Below, piece after piece: positions 28,510 through 38,560 of a DNA stretch of 45,142 nt; position 1 is the stretch's first letter; each line of letters starts with the position of its first letter. Made by a program: the position numbers and the translations under genes. The DNA is taken from positions 1-45,142 of the forward strand of contig JAKUPT010000019.1 in NCBI GenBank assembly GCA_022450595.1, given 5' to 3'. The stretch is from Bdellovibrionales bacterium (GTDB lineage Bacteria; Bdellovibrionota; Bdellovibrionia; Bdellovibrionales; UBA1609). The notes beneath the pieces were generated by a model, which worked only from the letters and a program-made list of their open reading frames with translations, was not told the origin of the DNA and searched no databases.

Positions 28510-28670
28510 GGATTATTTCAGCTCTATTTTTTGCGGTTGTTATGTGGCGATTTCAGTTTGGAATGGATCAAAGCATTCACAGCTCTATAAAAAAAGAAGC
28601 CTTAACAAAAATTGATACCGGACTGGGCTCATTTTCAGCCTTCATGGCTAAGCTGATTGCGAAGTTGTAA
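28506..28670 (+). CDS. 54-aa small ORF (not in supplied track) overlapping the HTH ORF by ATGA
   Basis: MRIISALFFAVVMWRFQFGMDQSIHSSIKKEALTKIDTGLGSFSAFMAKLIAKL*, ATG at 28506 inside the TGA overlap. Confidence 0.4.
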   Translation: MRIISALFFAVVMWRFQFGMDQSIHSSIKKEALTKIDTGLGSFSAFMAKLIAKL

Positions 28671-28854
28671 GGATTTATTGTAGTTTTAACAACTTCCGTA
28701 CTCCACATCACCACTAAAAATTTATAAATATTACAGCTTCTTCATGCTGGAGATGCGAGGTGGTGTTGTGTTATATATACTACTTTTATTTAAACAAAGA
28801 AAAGATGGACAAGGTTTGGAAATAAATCATTTGATTTATGAACGGAGAATAAGC

Positions 28855-29244
28855 ATGAAAAAACTATTAATTGGATTAACATTACTAAGTTCAATACCAG
28901 TTTTTGCAGATTGTACTGTGGTTGTAGGAGATAGTTTTGAAGGTGCACTGGTTGAGCAAATAGGATATACCCCTGTATATGATATCTTTGAGCCGGCTTC
29001 GTACAAACTTCATGTTGGTCGAAGAAATATAAGAATGGGTGAGTGTTCCGATATAAATGGTAATGGGGCCCAGCAGTTTGAAGTGTATGCAACATTATAC
29101 GATAATAATGGAGAAGTTTTTGATAGAACACTTGGCCATGATCGTTCTACAAAGAGCGATAATGATGAGACAAGACTAGCCTGTGCGTCAAGAGCAGGCG
29201 CTTATGCAAATGCAATTTTAAAATTAAAGCGATGTGATAAATAG
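28855..29244 (+). CDS. Small secreted protein of unknown function
   Basis: Signal peptide MKKLLIGLTLLSSIPVFA at internal ATG 28855; ORF-track start at 28744 judged too early. Confidence 0.6.
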   Translation: MKKLLIGLTLLSSIPVFADCTVVVGDSFEGALVEQIGYTPVYDIFEPASYKLHVGRRNIRMGECSDINGNGAQQFEVYATLYDNNGEVFDRTLGHDRSTKSDNDETRLACASRAGAYANAILKLKRCDK

Positions 29245-29339
29245 TGAGAATGAAACTCTTCCGCGGGGGATTTGAATTAAATCTCTAGGTTTTTGACCCC
29301 ATCAAGTTCGGTAAGACGATAAGTTTTTAAACAGAAAAT

Positions 29340-29367
29340 AAGGGCCAGGTTTGGCCCTCGTTTTTTT
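29340..29367 (+). terminator. Intrinsic terminator
   Basis: AGGGCCA-GGTT-TGGCCCT followed by CGTTTTTTT. Confidence 0.75.
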
Positions 29368-29460
29368 CATTTTAAAGTCTTCCTTATTTCAAAAGAATGA
29401 TAACGAAAATGGTAGCTGCAACTGTTAAGTGAGAAGAGCCGTAGAACCTTAAGAGAGGGA

Positions 29461-29516
29461 GTCCGCCTTCGCTGAAGCTTTGGCGGGACAACTTTTTTGC
29501 GGTCGCAAAAAAGTTG
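29461..29516. repeat. Composite palindrome abutting the tRNA 3' end
   Basis: GTCCGCC...GGCGGGAC (29461-29489) next to perfect CAACTTTTTTGCG-GT-CGCAAAAAAGTTG (29489-29516). Confidence 0.7.
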
Positions 29517-29601
29517 GTGCGGCTGGAGAGACTTGAACTCTCACGTACTTACGTACACATGGCCCTCAACCATGCCTGTCTACCAATTCCAGCACAGCCG
29601 C
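29515..29601 (-). tRNA. tRNA-Leu (anticodon GAG), CCA encoded
   Basis: Minus strand GCGGCTG...GGTAGAC...CATGG-TTGAGGG-CCATG...variable arm...GAGAGTTCAAGTCTCTC-CAGCCGC-A-CCA; acceptor, anticodon and T stems pair. Confidence 0.93.
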
Positions 29602-29694
29602 TTGAGTGGCATAAGGTATGAACTTTAATCATGAATCATGAAAAGAGTCAAATTGTAGATGACCTGAGCCCAATTATTGGGTACCAAATGCCTT

Positions 29695-30723
29695 ATGCAA
29701 TTGTCAGAACTAGATTACCAGTATCCAGAAGAGCTGATTGCCACAGCTCCCTCAGGCCAATTTCGCTGTTGTTATGTAAATAATCAGGGCGAGCCACAGG
29801 AGATTAAAACTAAAAATGAGCTGTTTGAACAATTTCAAGCTGGAGATGTGTTGGTGATCAATGAGAGTAAGGTTTTAAAGCGTCGAGTGTTCTCTCAATC
29901 AGGTCTTGAGATTTTATTTTTACAAGCCTTAGAAAACAACCAGTGGCAGGTGTTGTTCCCCGCTAAAAAGACCAAGTTGGGCGAGGAGGTGTTGCTTCCT
30001 CAAGGAGTTAAAATGAAGCTTGTTGAAAAGGGCATTCCTCAGCTTGTGGAAACAGATCGGCCTCTTGAAGAGAGCTATTTTCAAAATCATGGTGAGTTGG
30101 CTCTTCCGCCTTACATTCAACAAGCTCGCGGCAGCCGCCACCAAAAAGATTCTGATGAGCAGTGGTATCAAACCGATTGGGCTAAAAACGAGGGCAGCTA
30201 TGCCGCTCCCACGGCCAGCCTTCATTTTGATCAAAAGGATTTAGAAGAGCTCTCTTTAAAGGGCATTCATGTTGAAAAAGTGACACTTCACGTGGGCTTG
30301 GGTACTTTTTTACCAATTCGCTCTGAAGATATTAATAAACACAAGATGCACTCTGAGTGGATAGAGGTTCCAAAGTCAGCTGTTGAAAAAATGTTTGAGG
30401 CTCAAGAAATGAAACATAATATTTGGTGTTTAGGCACGACGGCTCTTAGAGCGGTCGAGTCTCAAGCCCATGGTTTTCTTAAGTTTGATGAGCGTCGGCA
30501 AAGCTATATTGGTGAGTCTGATATTTTTATAAAGCCAGGTTTTGAGTTTAAGTTTGCAAGTAGGCTTCTCACAAACTTTCATCAGCCTAAGTCCACATTG
30601 TTGGCTTTAGTGGCAAGCTTTCAAGATCTTGAAACGGTTAAAAAAGTTTACGCTTGGGTGATTGAAAGAGGCTTTAAGTTGTTCAGTTATGGCGACTTGT
30701 CCGTGTGGGAGTTAAAAAAATAA
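29695..30723 (+). CDS. queA: S-adenosylmethionine:tRNA ribosyltransferase-isomerase
   Basis: MQLSELDYQYPEELIA, NEGSYAAPTASLHF, HVGLGTFLPI, GTTALRAVES, LLTNFHQPKSTLLALVASF. Confidence 0.95.
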   Translation: MQLSELDYQYPEELIATAPSGQFRCCYVNNQGEPQEIKTKNELFEQFQAGDVLVINESKVLKRRVFSQSGLEILFLQALENNQWQVLFPAKKTKLGEEVLLPQGVKMKLVEKGIPQLVETDRPLEESYFQNHGELALPPYIQQARGSRHQKDSDEQWYQTDWAKNEGSYAAPTASLHFDQKDLEELSLKGIHVEKVTLHVGLGTFLPIRSEDINKHKMHSEWIEVPKSAVEKMFEAQEMKHNIWCLGTTALRAVESQAHGFLKFDERRQSYIGESDIFIKPGFEFKFASRLLTNFHQPKSTLLALVASFQDLETVKKVYAWVIERGFKLFSYGDLSVWELKK

Positions 30724-30742
30724 CAGCTTGAGAATCATATGA

Positions 30743-31885
<1,143 letters not shown>

Positions 31886-31959
31886 CTGTTGATAGGTATA
31901 TAAAAAATAGTTTTCAAAATTTTACTTGTGTATTTATGTACTAAACTTATGAGGTAAAA

Positions 31960-32502
31960 ATGAGTTCAAATAAATCAGAAGAACAAAATAAAGCTTCATT
32001 ACAGACAAGTTTTGATTTTCCTTCTATAACTATAAGAAAAATCAAAACCCAAGACAATCAAAGTGTAAAAAACATCATACACACTGTTATGCCTGAGTTT
32101 GGAGCCAGTGGTGAGGGCTTTGCCATTCATGATCCTGAAGTGGAGAATATGTATCAGGCCTATGATAAAAAAGCACATGTGTACTTTGTAGCAGAAAAGC
32201 AAAATAAAATTTTAGGTGGAGCCGGTATTGCCACACTTAAAGGTGCTGATGGCAGTATTTGTGAGTTGCAAAAGATGTATTTACTTGCTGAAGCAAGAGG
32301 TCTTGGTTTAGGAAGAGCTCTTATAGAGGCCTGTTTGAGTTTTGCAAAACAACAAGGTTTTACAAAATGCTATATAGAGACCACTCAACAAATGCAACAA
32401 GCTCAAAAGCTCTATGAACAGTATGGCTTTGATCGTATTAACAATCAATTGGGCCACACTGGACATTTTGGTTGTGATGTTTTTTATCTTAAAAATTTAT
32501 AA
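31960..32502 (+). CDS. GNAT family N-acetyltransferase
   Basis: CELQKMYLLAEARGLGLGRALIEACLSFAKQQGFTKCYIETTQQMQQAQKLYEQYGF. Confidence 0.88.
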   Translation: MSSNKSEEQNKASLQTSFDFPSITIRKIKTQDNQSVKNIIHTVMPEFGASGEGFAIHDPEVENMYQAYDKKAHVYFVAEKQNKILGGAGIATLKGADGSICELQKMYLLAEARGLGLGRALIEACLSFAKQQGFTKCYIETTQQMQQAQKLYEQYGFDRINNQLGHTGHFGCDVFYLKNL

Positions 32503-32514
32503 ATATCTTTTCTC

Positions 32515-35118
32515 TTACAAATACTTAAACAGGTTATCTAAACTCTGAGCATCGTTTCTGCGCTGATGTTCACGTCGTTGGAAAAAAGCTGGCCACTCGA
32601 TGCCACGAAGTAGTTTCTGTTCGCAACGTTTTCGAGTTATGGGCTGATGATTTTGCATGCACAATTTAAGGTCAGTTTCAAAATGATGTTTATAGTGCTC
32701 ATGGCCTTTGCCCCACTTAGTAATAACTGAGTATGTTCTATCATCGACCATTTTTAAAAGCTTTATCCCTGCTAGTTTAACTTCGGCTTGCCACTTAGGA
32801 GTAAATAGTTCGTGTTCGATGTTAAACTCTTCAATAGCTTTTTCAAAGTAAGCGTGGTCAAGAGTATCAATCAATTCAATGGGGGCGTTTTTGTCTGCAA
32901 AAATACCCGCATTTTCAAGTGAGACCTGGTAGGGCTCTAAAAGTTGTGATGGAATGTTTTGAGTGGATTTTAAGTTCACATACTCTTGAGTTTTGTCTTC
33001 AATGTTTTGAGGGATTTGACGGTAGTGCTGCATATATCTTTGTGACACAAGCGATGAGTTTTTAATGGATATGGCATTGTTTGTGTCCATCACGTAACTT
33101 CTGTAATCTGTATTAGCAGAACCTACAATCACGTCATCTCCCATTACAAACACTTTGCTATGAAGTGAGTGTTTCACTTTTTTATTACTATTAGATGATT
33201 TGACATATTCCTTATATGTGATTTGAGAAGAGTATTTATTTTTATAGTTTTCATGTGCGTTTAAAAAGGTGCTGATAGAGCGTCTTCCAAAGATATTGAT
33301 AATGGCAAGGTCTGTTGTGTCCACTGAATTTGTTAAAATCTCTAGAGACAACTTAGGACATTTCCATTCACCTTGAGAGAGTTTTGAAAACACCTGTAGC
33401 ATTCCTGCCGGAGGAGCAAAGTAAGCGTTGTGTATCACAACTGGGACCTCGCGATTCTCTTCTCGAGATAGGTTGCAGGCTTTTTCAATTGAGTCATACA
33501 CAGAGGCATGAATGCTTTTATGGCTGTTTTTAGTAGAAAGTGCTCTAGGCGTGCCATAACTTTTTGTTGTTAAAGCTTGAGCTTGTTGAGCTGTTTTTAT
33601 TTTGTCCGTGTCAAAATGTAAGTTTTCAAGATAATCAATTTGGGTGCCTATTAAATCTTTGGACGTGAAGTGCAAATTATGGTTAGTGAGCTTTTCTGGT
33701 GAGGCAAGATATTGGTCTTTGCTATTAACTCCTAACTTTTGGTTTAAATCTTGAGATTTAATTTTTTTATAAGTGCTGACGTAAGACTTAAAGTCTTTTT
33801 CAATAGCATTCATTCTTTGGCTTAAACTTTTAAAATGCTTTTTGCTATTAAAGGCATTTTTCATACACTCACTCTCATTATTACAGATTTTTTTAATGTG
33901 CTCTAAGTTTGCTAAAACATCATTTGGAGCATGCCTTCTAATTTCATCAAGATTGGCAGTTAAACGTGTATAGTGAAAGAGTCTGTCAAAACTTTGAATC
34001 ATTTTTTGTGATGGACGGTGAAGTTTGACTACGGCATCGGTGTCCATAAATAAGTATTTAGTTGTTAAAGTGTGATTGGGCTTTGCAACGTGATACGAGT
34101 CTTCAATATTGCGCCCACCCAATTGAAAGCTTTTGCCATCAACTAACAATAATTTGTGATGTGTGTAATCAGTAAAATGATCCAGATCTTTAAATCTAGT
34201 GTCTTTAACACTTTGAAAGGCCTGTGAGTTTTCAGCTTTTATTGGAATAAGGCCATTTAAAACATTACTTATAGGGTTAATGTCTTCAGACATAAATGTA
34301 TAGGCCATAGCCAGTTTGATTTTTGCCAGAGTTCTAACAAAGATGTTGTCACCCTGAACACTGTCCCAAATTAAACTAAAAAATTGCTTCAACCCCTCTT
34401 TGTCTTCTTCAGTGAGTTCCTGAGAGTCCTCTGTGCTTGAAAATTGTTCTTCTATGTTATCTTGTAGGTCTTGTGTGGCAAGGGCTAGCACATCTATATT
34501 TTGGCCGTATAAACCAGATAAAAACATTCCTGACTTTAAAATCTGACGATTCATTACATTGTATTTATTTTCCCAAGCAATGGTTGATCCATTAGCACCA
34601 TTATAATACTGCTCATCAATTTTTTTAAGCTTGGCATCACTGCACTCATTCGGCGATTCTGTGGACGTGAGCTTTGATCCACAGCCTGTTGTAATAAGAC
34701 CTGCGGTTAATATTAAAGATTTGCTGGGGCGCCCATAAAATCGAAACTCTAAAGAGCCTTTAGAGCCAGTTTTAAAAGCTCTAATTCGCGCTTGTCTTTC
34801 AATCATACTGTATAAATCAAGGCGAGAGTAATTGGTCATGTAATCAAGTAAGATCTCAACTTTCACACCTCGCTCCACAGCTTGAAGGAGCTTTTCGGTA
34901 AAAAACGCCGACGTGTAGTCGTTATTGTATATGTAGTAGACCATTTTTATGCTTTTTTGAGCATTTTCTATAAGCTCTAGCTTTGAGTGGAAAGCTAAAT
35001 CATTGTCCGTTTGAATGGTCAAAGACTGAATTTGATCAGCGCTAAAGCTTACCGTAGGTTTGACCTCGGCTTTGAGTGTTTGAAAAAATAAAACAACAAA
35101 TATAAATAAAACCCTCAC
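32515..35118 (-). CDS. Secreted phospholipase D-like protein with two HKD-type motifs
   Basis: Signal peptide; HHKLLLVDGKSFQLGGRN and HSKVFVMGDDVIVGSAN; 867 aa. Confidence 0.85.
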   Translation of the reverse strand: MRVLFIFVVLFFQTLKAEVKPTVSFSADQIQSLTIQTDNDLAFHSKLELIENAQKSIKMVYYIYNNDYTSAFFTEKLLQAVERGVKVEILLDYMTNYSRLDLYSMIERQARIRAFKTGSKGSLEFRFYGRPSKSLILTAGLITTGCGSKLTSTESPNECSDAKLKKIDEQYYNGANGSTIAWENKYNVMNRQILKSGMFLSGLYGQNIDVLALATQDLQDNIEEQFSSTEDSQELTEEDKEGLKQFFSLIWDSVQGDNIFVRTLAKIKLAMAYTFMSEDINPISNVLNGLIPIKAENSQAFQSVKDTRFKDLDHFTDYTHHKLLLVDGKSFQLGGRNIEDSYHVAKPNHTLTTKYLFMDTDAVVKLHRPSQKMIQSFDRLFHYTRLTANLDEIRRHAPNDVLANLEHIKKICNNESECMKNAFNSKKHFKSLSQRMNAIEKDFKSYVSTYKKIKSQDLNQKLGVNSKDQYLASPEKLTNHNLHFTSKDLIGTQIDYLENLHFDTDKIKTAQQAQALTTKSYGTPRALSTKNSHKSIHASVYDSIEKACNLSREENREVPVVIHNAYFAPPAGMLQVFSKLSQGEWKCPKLSLEILTNSVDTTDLAIINIFGRRSISTFLNAHENYKNKYSSQITYKEYVKSSNSNKKVKHSLHSKVFVMGDDVIVGSANTDYRSYVMDTNNAISIKNSSLVSQRYMQHYRQIPQNIEDKTQEYVNLKSTQNIPSQLLEPYQVSLENAGIFADKNAPIELIDTLDHAYFEKAIEEFNIEHELFTPKWQAEVKLAGIKLLKMVDDRTYSVITKWGKGHEHYKHHFETDLKLCMQNHQPITRKRCEQKLLRGIEWPAFFQRREHQRRNDAQSLDNLFKYL

Positions 35119-35384
35119 CCAATCATCTCCTTTGTCAGCAATGCTCAGAATTTACCATTAATTGTTCAAAAGAAAAGAAACTGACTTGGTGTTTGAAGAA
35201 ATACCATTGTTGAAAAATGCTTGAACACATATCTATAAGTGTCTGATTATACGTAAAAATATTAATTTATTACGTTGTTGGGTGACGTTTATTGTCTCTA
35301 CTTATAGCTGAAATGTTATTTTAATCCAAAGCTTGTTACAGCAAAGCCCTTTGCGAGAATGACTAGAAAGAGGGAGCATCACTA

Positions 35385-35428
35385 AAGAGTATTGCAAGGC
35401 ATCACCTGTAATGCCTTGCAATACTCTT
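35385..35428. repeat. Perfect 18-bp inverted repeat with 8-nt loop
   Basis: AAGAGTATTGCAAGGCAT-CACCTGTA-ATGCCTTGCAATACTCTT. Confidence 0.9.
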
Positions 35429-35572
35429 AGATGAGAGTCACTAGGGGCAAATTGCACAAGATTTAGTCATATAATAAGTTTTCTCAGCTCATTCATTATG
35501 CGCCGGTAGTTATCCATTGATTTTTACAGTGATTAGTGATGATTTAACTCTTTAAAATCTTTGGAGGAATTC

Positions 35573-35911
35573 ATGTTTAGTACTATTGCATACGCACAAA
35601 CAGAGGCTGCGGCTCAAGGGCCATCAGGTTTTGAACAGTTTTTACCGTTCATTTTTATCTTTGTTATATTTTGGTTTTTTATTATCAGGCCACAGTCAAA
35701 AAAATTGAAAGCTCATCAAAAGTTTCTAAAAGAAATTAAAGTGGGTGATAGTGTTTTGACAAGCAGTGGAATCTTCGGAACTATTAAAGGAATCACAGAT
35801 GAGTATGTGGTGCTAGAAGTGGCTGATGATGTGCGCATTCGCGTACTTAAAAGCTATGTTTCTGGTTCACCAAATCAAGGGGATGCATCTAAAAAAGAGG
35901 GACAAAAATGA
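35573..35911 (+). CDS. yajC: Preprotein translocase subunit YajC
   Basis: FEQFLPFIFIFVIFWFFIIRPQSKKLKAHQKFLKEIKVGDSVLTSSGIFGTIKGI; GGAGG upstream. Confidence 0.95.
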   Translation: MFSTIAYAQTEAAAQGPSGFEQFLPFIFIFVIFWFFIIRPQSKKLKAHQKFLKEIKVGDSVLTSSGIFGTIKGITDEYVVLEVADDVRIRVLKSYVSGSPNQGDASKKEGQK

Positions 35912-37608
35912 TAGAAAACATCAAAGCGCGTATTGCAATAACGTCAGTGGTATTGCTGTTGGGACTTGCTTGGGTCATGCCCAATTTTGTTAACTTTGAA
36001 GAAAACCAGTGGTGGTTCACTAAAGAGAAAATTGTTTACGGGCTAGATATTCAAGGTGGTTTACATCTTGTTTTACAAGCTAACGTGAACGAAGTTTTTG
36101 CGGAGAAAGCCTCTCGAGTGGCAGGATCAATTAAAAAGGACCTTTCTGAAAGAGGACTTGAGCTAGCAGACTTAAAAGTGAATCCAGAAAACGCCAATGA
36201 ACTTGTAGCCAGTTATGACAGCGAACAAGATTTGGCTAAAATTAATGACTACTTAGATGAGTACTACCCAAATGTTTTACAAGTCATTGATGATTCAAAT
36301 GGCGAAGTCACAATTAGATTTTTAGATGCTTACATCACACAAGAGAAATCAAGAGTGGTAGGGCAAGCCATTGAAGTTATTCGTAACCGTATTGATGAAT
36401 TTGGTGTGGCAGAGCCGAGCATTACCTCTCAAGGGGACAACCGTATTCTTGTGCAGCTTCCAGGTATTCAAAATGCCAACCGTGCAAAAGAGCTTATTAA
36501 TAGAACAGCCAGGTTAGAGTTTAGAATTGTAGATCAAGAAGCTCTAACTCCAGAGCAGCTTATGGGCCTTGTGGAAAAGGCTGAAAAGCAAGGTGGTTAT
36601 GAGCTGGGCCAAGACGGCTTAAGTTACTCTAAATATGTAGAACGCCTCAATGCCGATTTAAAAGATCAACTTCCAGAAAACCGCGAAATTTTATTTGAAA
36701 AAGCACCAAGTGCTAAAAGCATGGAGGCCGGCAAGCTTCCAAGACTTGTGACCGCCACTTCAGATTTTACTGGCGATCAACTAGAAGATGCTTTTGTTGG
36801 ACAAGATGAGTTTGGCGCGCCAGTAGTTAACTTTAAAGTTAGCGTCACAGGCAGAAAAGACCTAGGTGATTTGACGGGCAACAACGTTGGAAAGCCCATG
36901 GCTATTATATTAGACGGCGTGATTAAGTCCGCACCAGTGATTAACTCTAGAATCTCTGAAGGTGGAATGATCACTTTAGGAAGTTCTAACTTTCAACAGA
37001 CTCAAGAAGAGGCCCAGTTTATTGCCACCACATTAAGAGCTGGTGCACTGCCTGCTAAACTTGAGCAGTTAGAAGAAAGAACAGTGGGACCAACACTTGG
37101 TCAAGATGCCATTAAAAAAGGGACCACAGCTGGTATTGTGGGCTTGGTTTTAGTTCTTGTGTTTATGTTGGTTTATTACAAAAGCTTCGGCATTGTGGCT
37201 AACATCGCCCTTGCCTTAAACATGCTTTTGATCTTGGCCATTTTGTCATCGCTAAGAGCAACGCTCACACTTCCAGGTGTGGCTGGTATTGTTTTAACCA
37301 TTGGTATGGCCGTGGATGCTAACGTGATTATTTTTGAGCGTATTAAAGAGGAACTTAAAAAGGGTGCAAGTTTAAAAGGCTCTGTAAAAGATGGTTTTGG
37401 CCATGCCTTTTCAGCGATCTTTGATGCCAACATCACAACAGCGGCGACCTGCTTTGTTCTCATATACTTCGGTACAGGGCCTGTTAGAGGTTTTGCGGTG
37501 ACTTTACTTTGCGGTATTGCCACTTCAATGTTTACAGCAATATTTGTATCAAGAACTGTGTTTGAAACTTTGATTGATAAATTCAACGTGAAAAAGATGT
37601 CTATATAA
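35908..37608 (+). CDS. secD: Protein translocase subunit SecD
   Basis: YGLDIQGGLHLVLQ, VIRNRIDEFGVAEPSI, LPGVAGIVLTIGMAVDANVIIFERIKEE. Confidence 0.97.
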   Translation: MIENIKARIAITSVVLLLGLAWVMPNFVNFEENQWWFTKEKIVYGLDIQGGLHLVLQANVNEVFAEKASRVAGSIKKDLSERGLELADLKVNPENANELVASYDSEQDLAKINDYLDEYYPNVLQVIDDSNGEVTIRFLDAYITQEKSRVVGQAIEVIRNRIDEFGVAEPSITSQGDNRILVQLPGIQNANRAKELINRTARLEFRIVDQEALTPEQLMGLVEKAEKQGGYELGQDGLSYSKYVERLNADLKDQLPENREILFEKAPSAKSMEAGKLPRLVTATSDFTGDQLEDAFVGQDEFGAPVVNFKVSVTGRKDLGDLTGNNVGKPMAIILDGVIKSAPVINSRISEGGMITLGSSNFQQTQEEAQFIATTLRAGALPAKLEQLEERTVGPTLGQDAIKKGTTAGIVGLVLVLVFMLVYYKSFGIVANIALALNMLLILAILSSLRATLTLPGVAGIVLTIGMAVDANVIIFERIKEELKKGASLKGSVKDGFGHAFSAIFDANITTAATCFVLIYFGTGPVRGFAVTLLCGIATSMFTAIFVSRTVFETLIDKFNVKKMSI

Positions 37609-37619
37609 GGTGGTAGGGA

Positions 37620-38546
37620 ATGAGTAAAAAATTAGAAGCAAAAATAGATTTTTTAGGAAAAGCTCCTATAGTTTCTACCATTTCAGCACTGTTAGCTTTA
37701 GCGGCTTTGGTCATTATAATGACCAAAGGCTTTAACTACGGGATTGATTTTTCTGGTGGTACAGAAATGCAGGTGCGCTTTGATTCAGATGTGAGCACAA
37801 AACAACTTAGAGAGTTCGTGGACTCCACAGGTAACACAGTGTCCGTTCAAAAATTTGGTGAAGAAAGTGAATTTTTACTAAGGTTTGGATTTGTCTCAGG
37901 TAAAGATGATAAAGAGACCAACAAATTGACAAATGACATGGTTGAAAAAGTGCAAGAGGGTTTAAGAACCACTTTTTCAGAGCAGGGTGTTTCAATTCTA
38001 AGAGTGGACACTGTTGGTCCTCAAATTGGTGATGAATTAAAAAGAAACGGCTTACTGGCTGTATTTTACTCTTTGATCATTATCTTAATTTATGTGGGCT
38101 TTCGTTTTGACTTTAAATATGCGCAAGCAGCGGTTGTGTGTTTGTTCCATGATTCTATTGTAACTTTAGGTATTTTTTCTCTCATCGGTCATGAAGTGAA
38201 CGTACAAACATTGGCTGCGATTTTAACCATCATTGGTTATTCACTGAACGATACTATTATTAACTTTGACCGTGTTCGTGAAAACTTAGCTCATTATAGA
38301 GGCGACTTTGATATTACAAGTTTAATGAACTTATCAATCAACCAAGTGTTCTCTCGTACAGTTTTAACTTCACTCACCACATTAATGGCTGTACTGGCTA
38401 TGTACTTCCTTGCTGGTGGGGTGATTAAAGACTTTGCTTTCACTCTAGCTATCGGTATTGTGATTGGTACTTTTTCTTCCATCTTTGTGGCTTCACCACT
38501 TGTGATTCTTGCCACAAAGTTTGAGCAAAGAAAAAAGTCTAAATAA
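37620..38546 (+). CDS. secF: Protein translocase subunit SecF
   Basis: GFNYGIDFSGGTEMQVRF, VGPQIGDELKRNG, TIIGYSLNDTIINFDRVREN. Confidence 0.97.
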   Translation: MSKKLEAKIDFLGKAPIVSTISALLALAALVIIMTKGFNYGIDFSGGTEMQVRFDSDVSTKQLREFVDSTGNTVSVQKFGEESEFLLRFGFVSGKDDKETNKLTNDMVEKVQEGLRTTFSEQGVSILRVDTVGPQIGDELKRNGLLAVFYSLIIILIYVGFRFDFKYAQAAVVCLFHDSIVTLGIFSLIGHEVNVQTLAAILTIIGYSLNDTIINFDRVRENLAHYRGDFDITSLMNLSINQVFSRTVLTSLTTLMAVLAMYFLAGGVIKDFAFTLAIGIVIGTFSSIFVASPLVILATKFEQRKKSK

Positions 38547-38560
38547 AGGGGATAATAGTT

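Noticed and set aside
28289-28615. 108-aa ORF covering the HTH region in another frame
   Set aside because: Composition is not protein-like (MVSHTLNWSKQWWLSKS...), while the 28321 frame gives a plausible HTH and couples to the next ORF.
29461-29489. Calling GTCCGCC...GGCGGGAC a simple Rho-independent terminator for tRNA-Leu
   Set aside because: No U-tract follows it on the tRNA strand and another palindrome intervenes, so it was recorded as a repeat instead.
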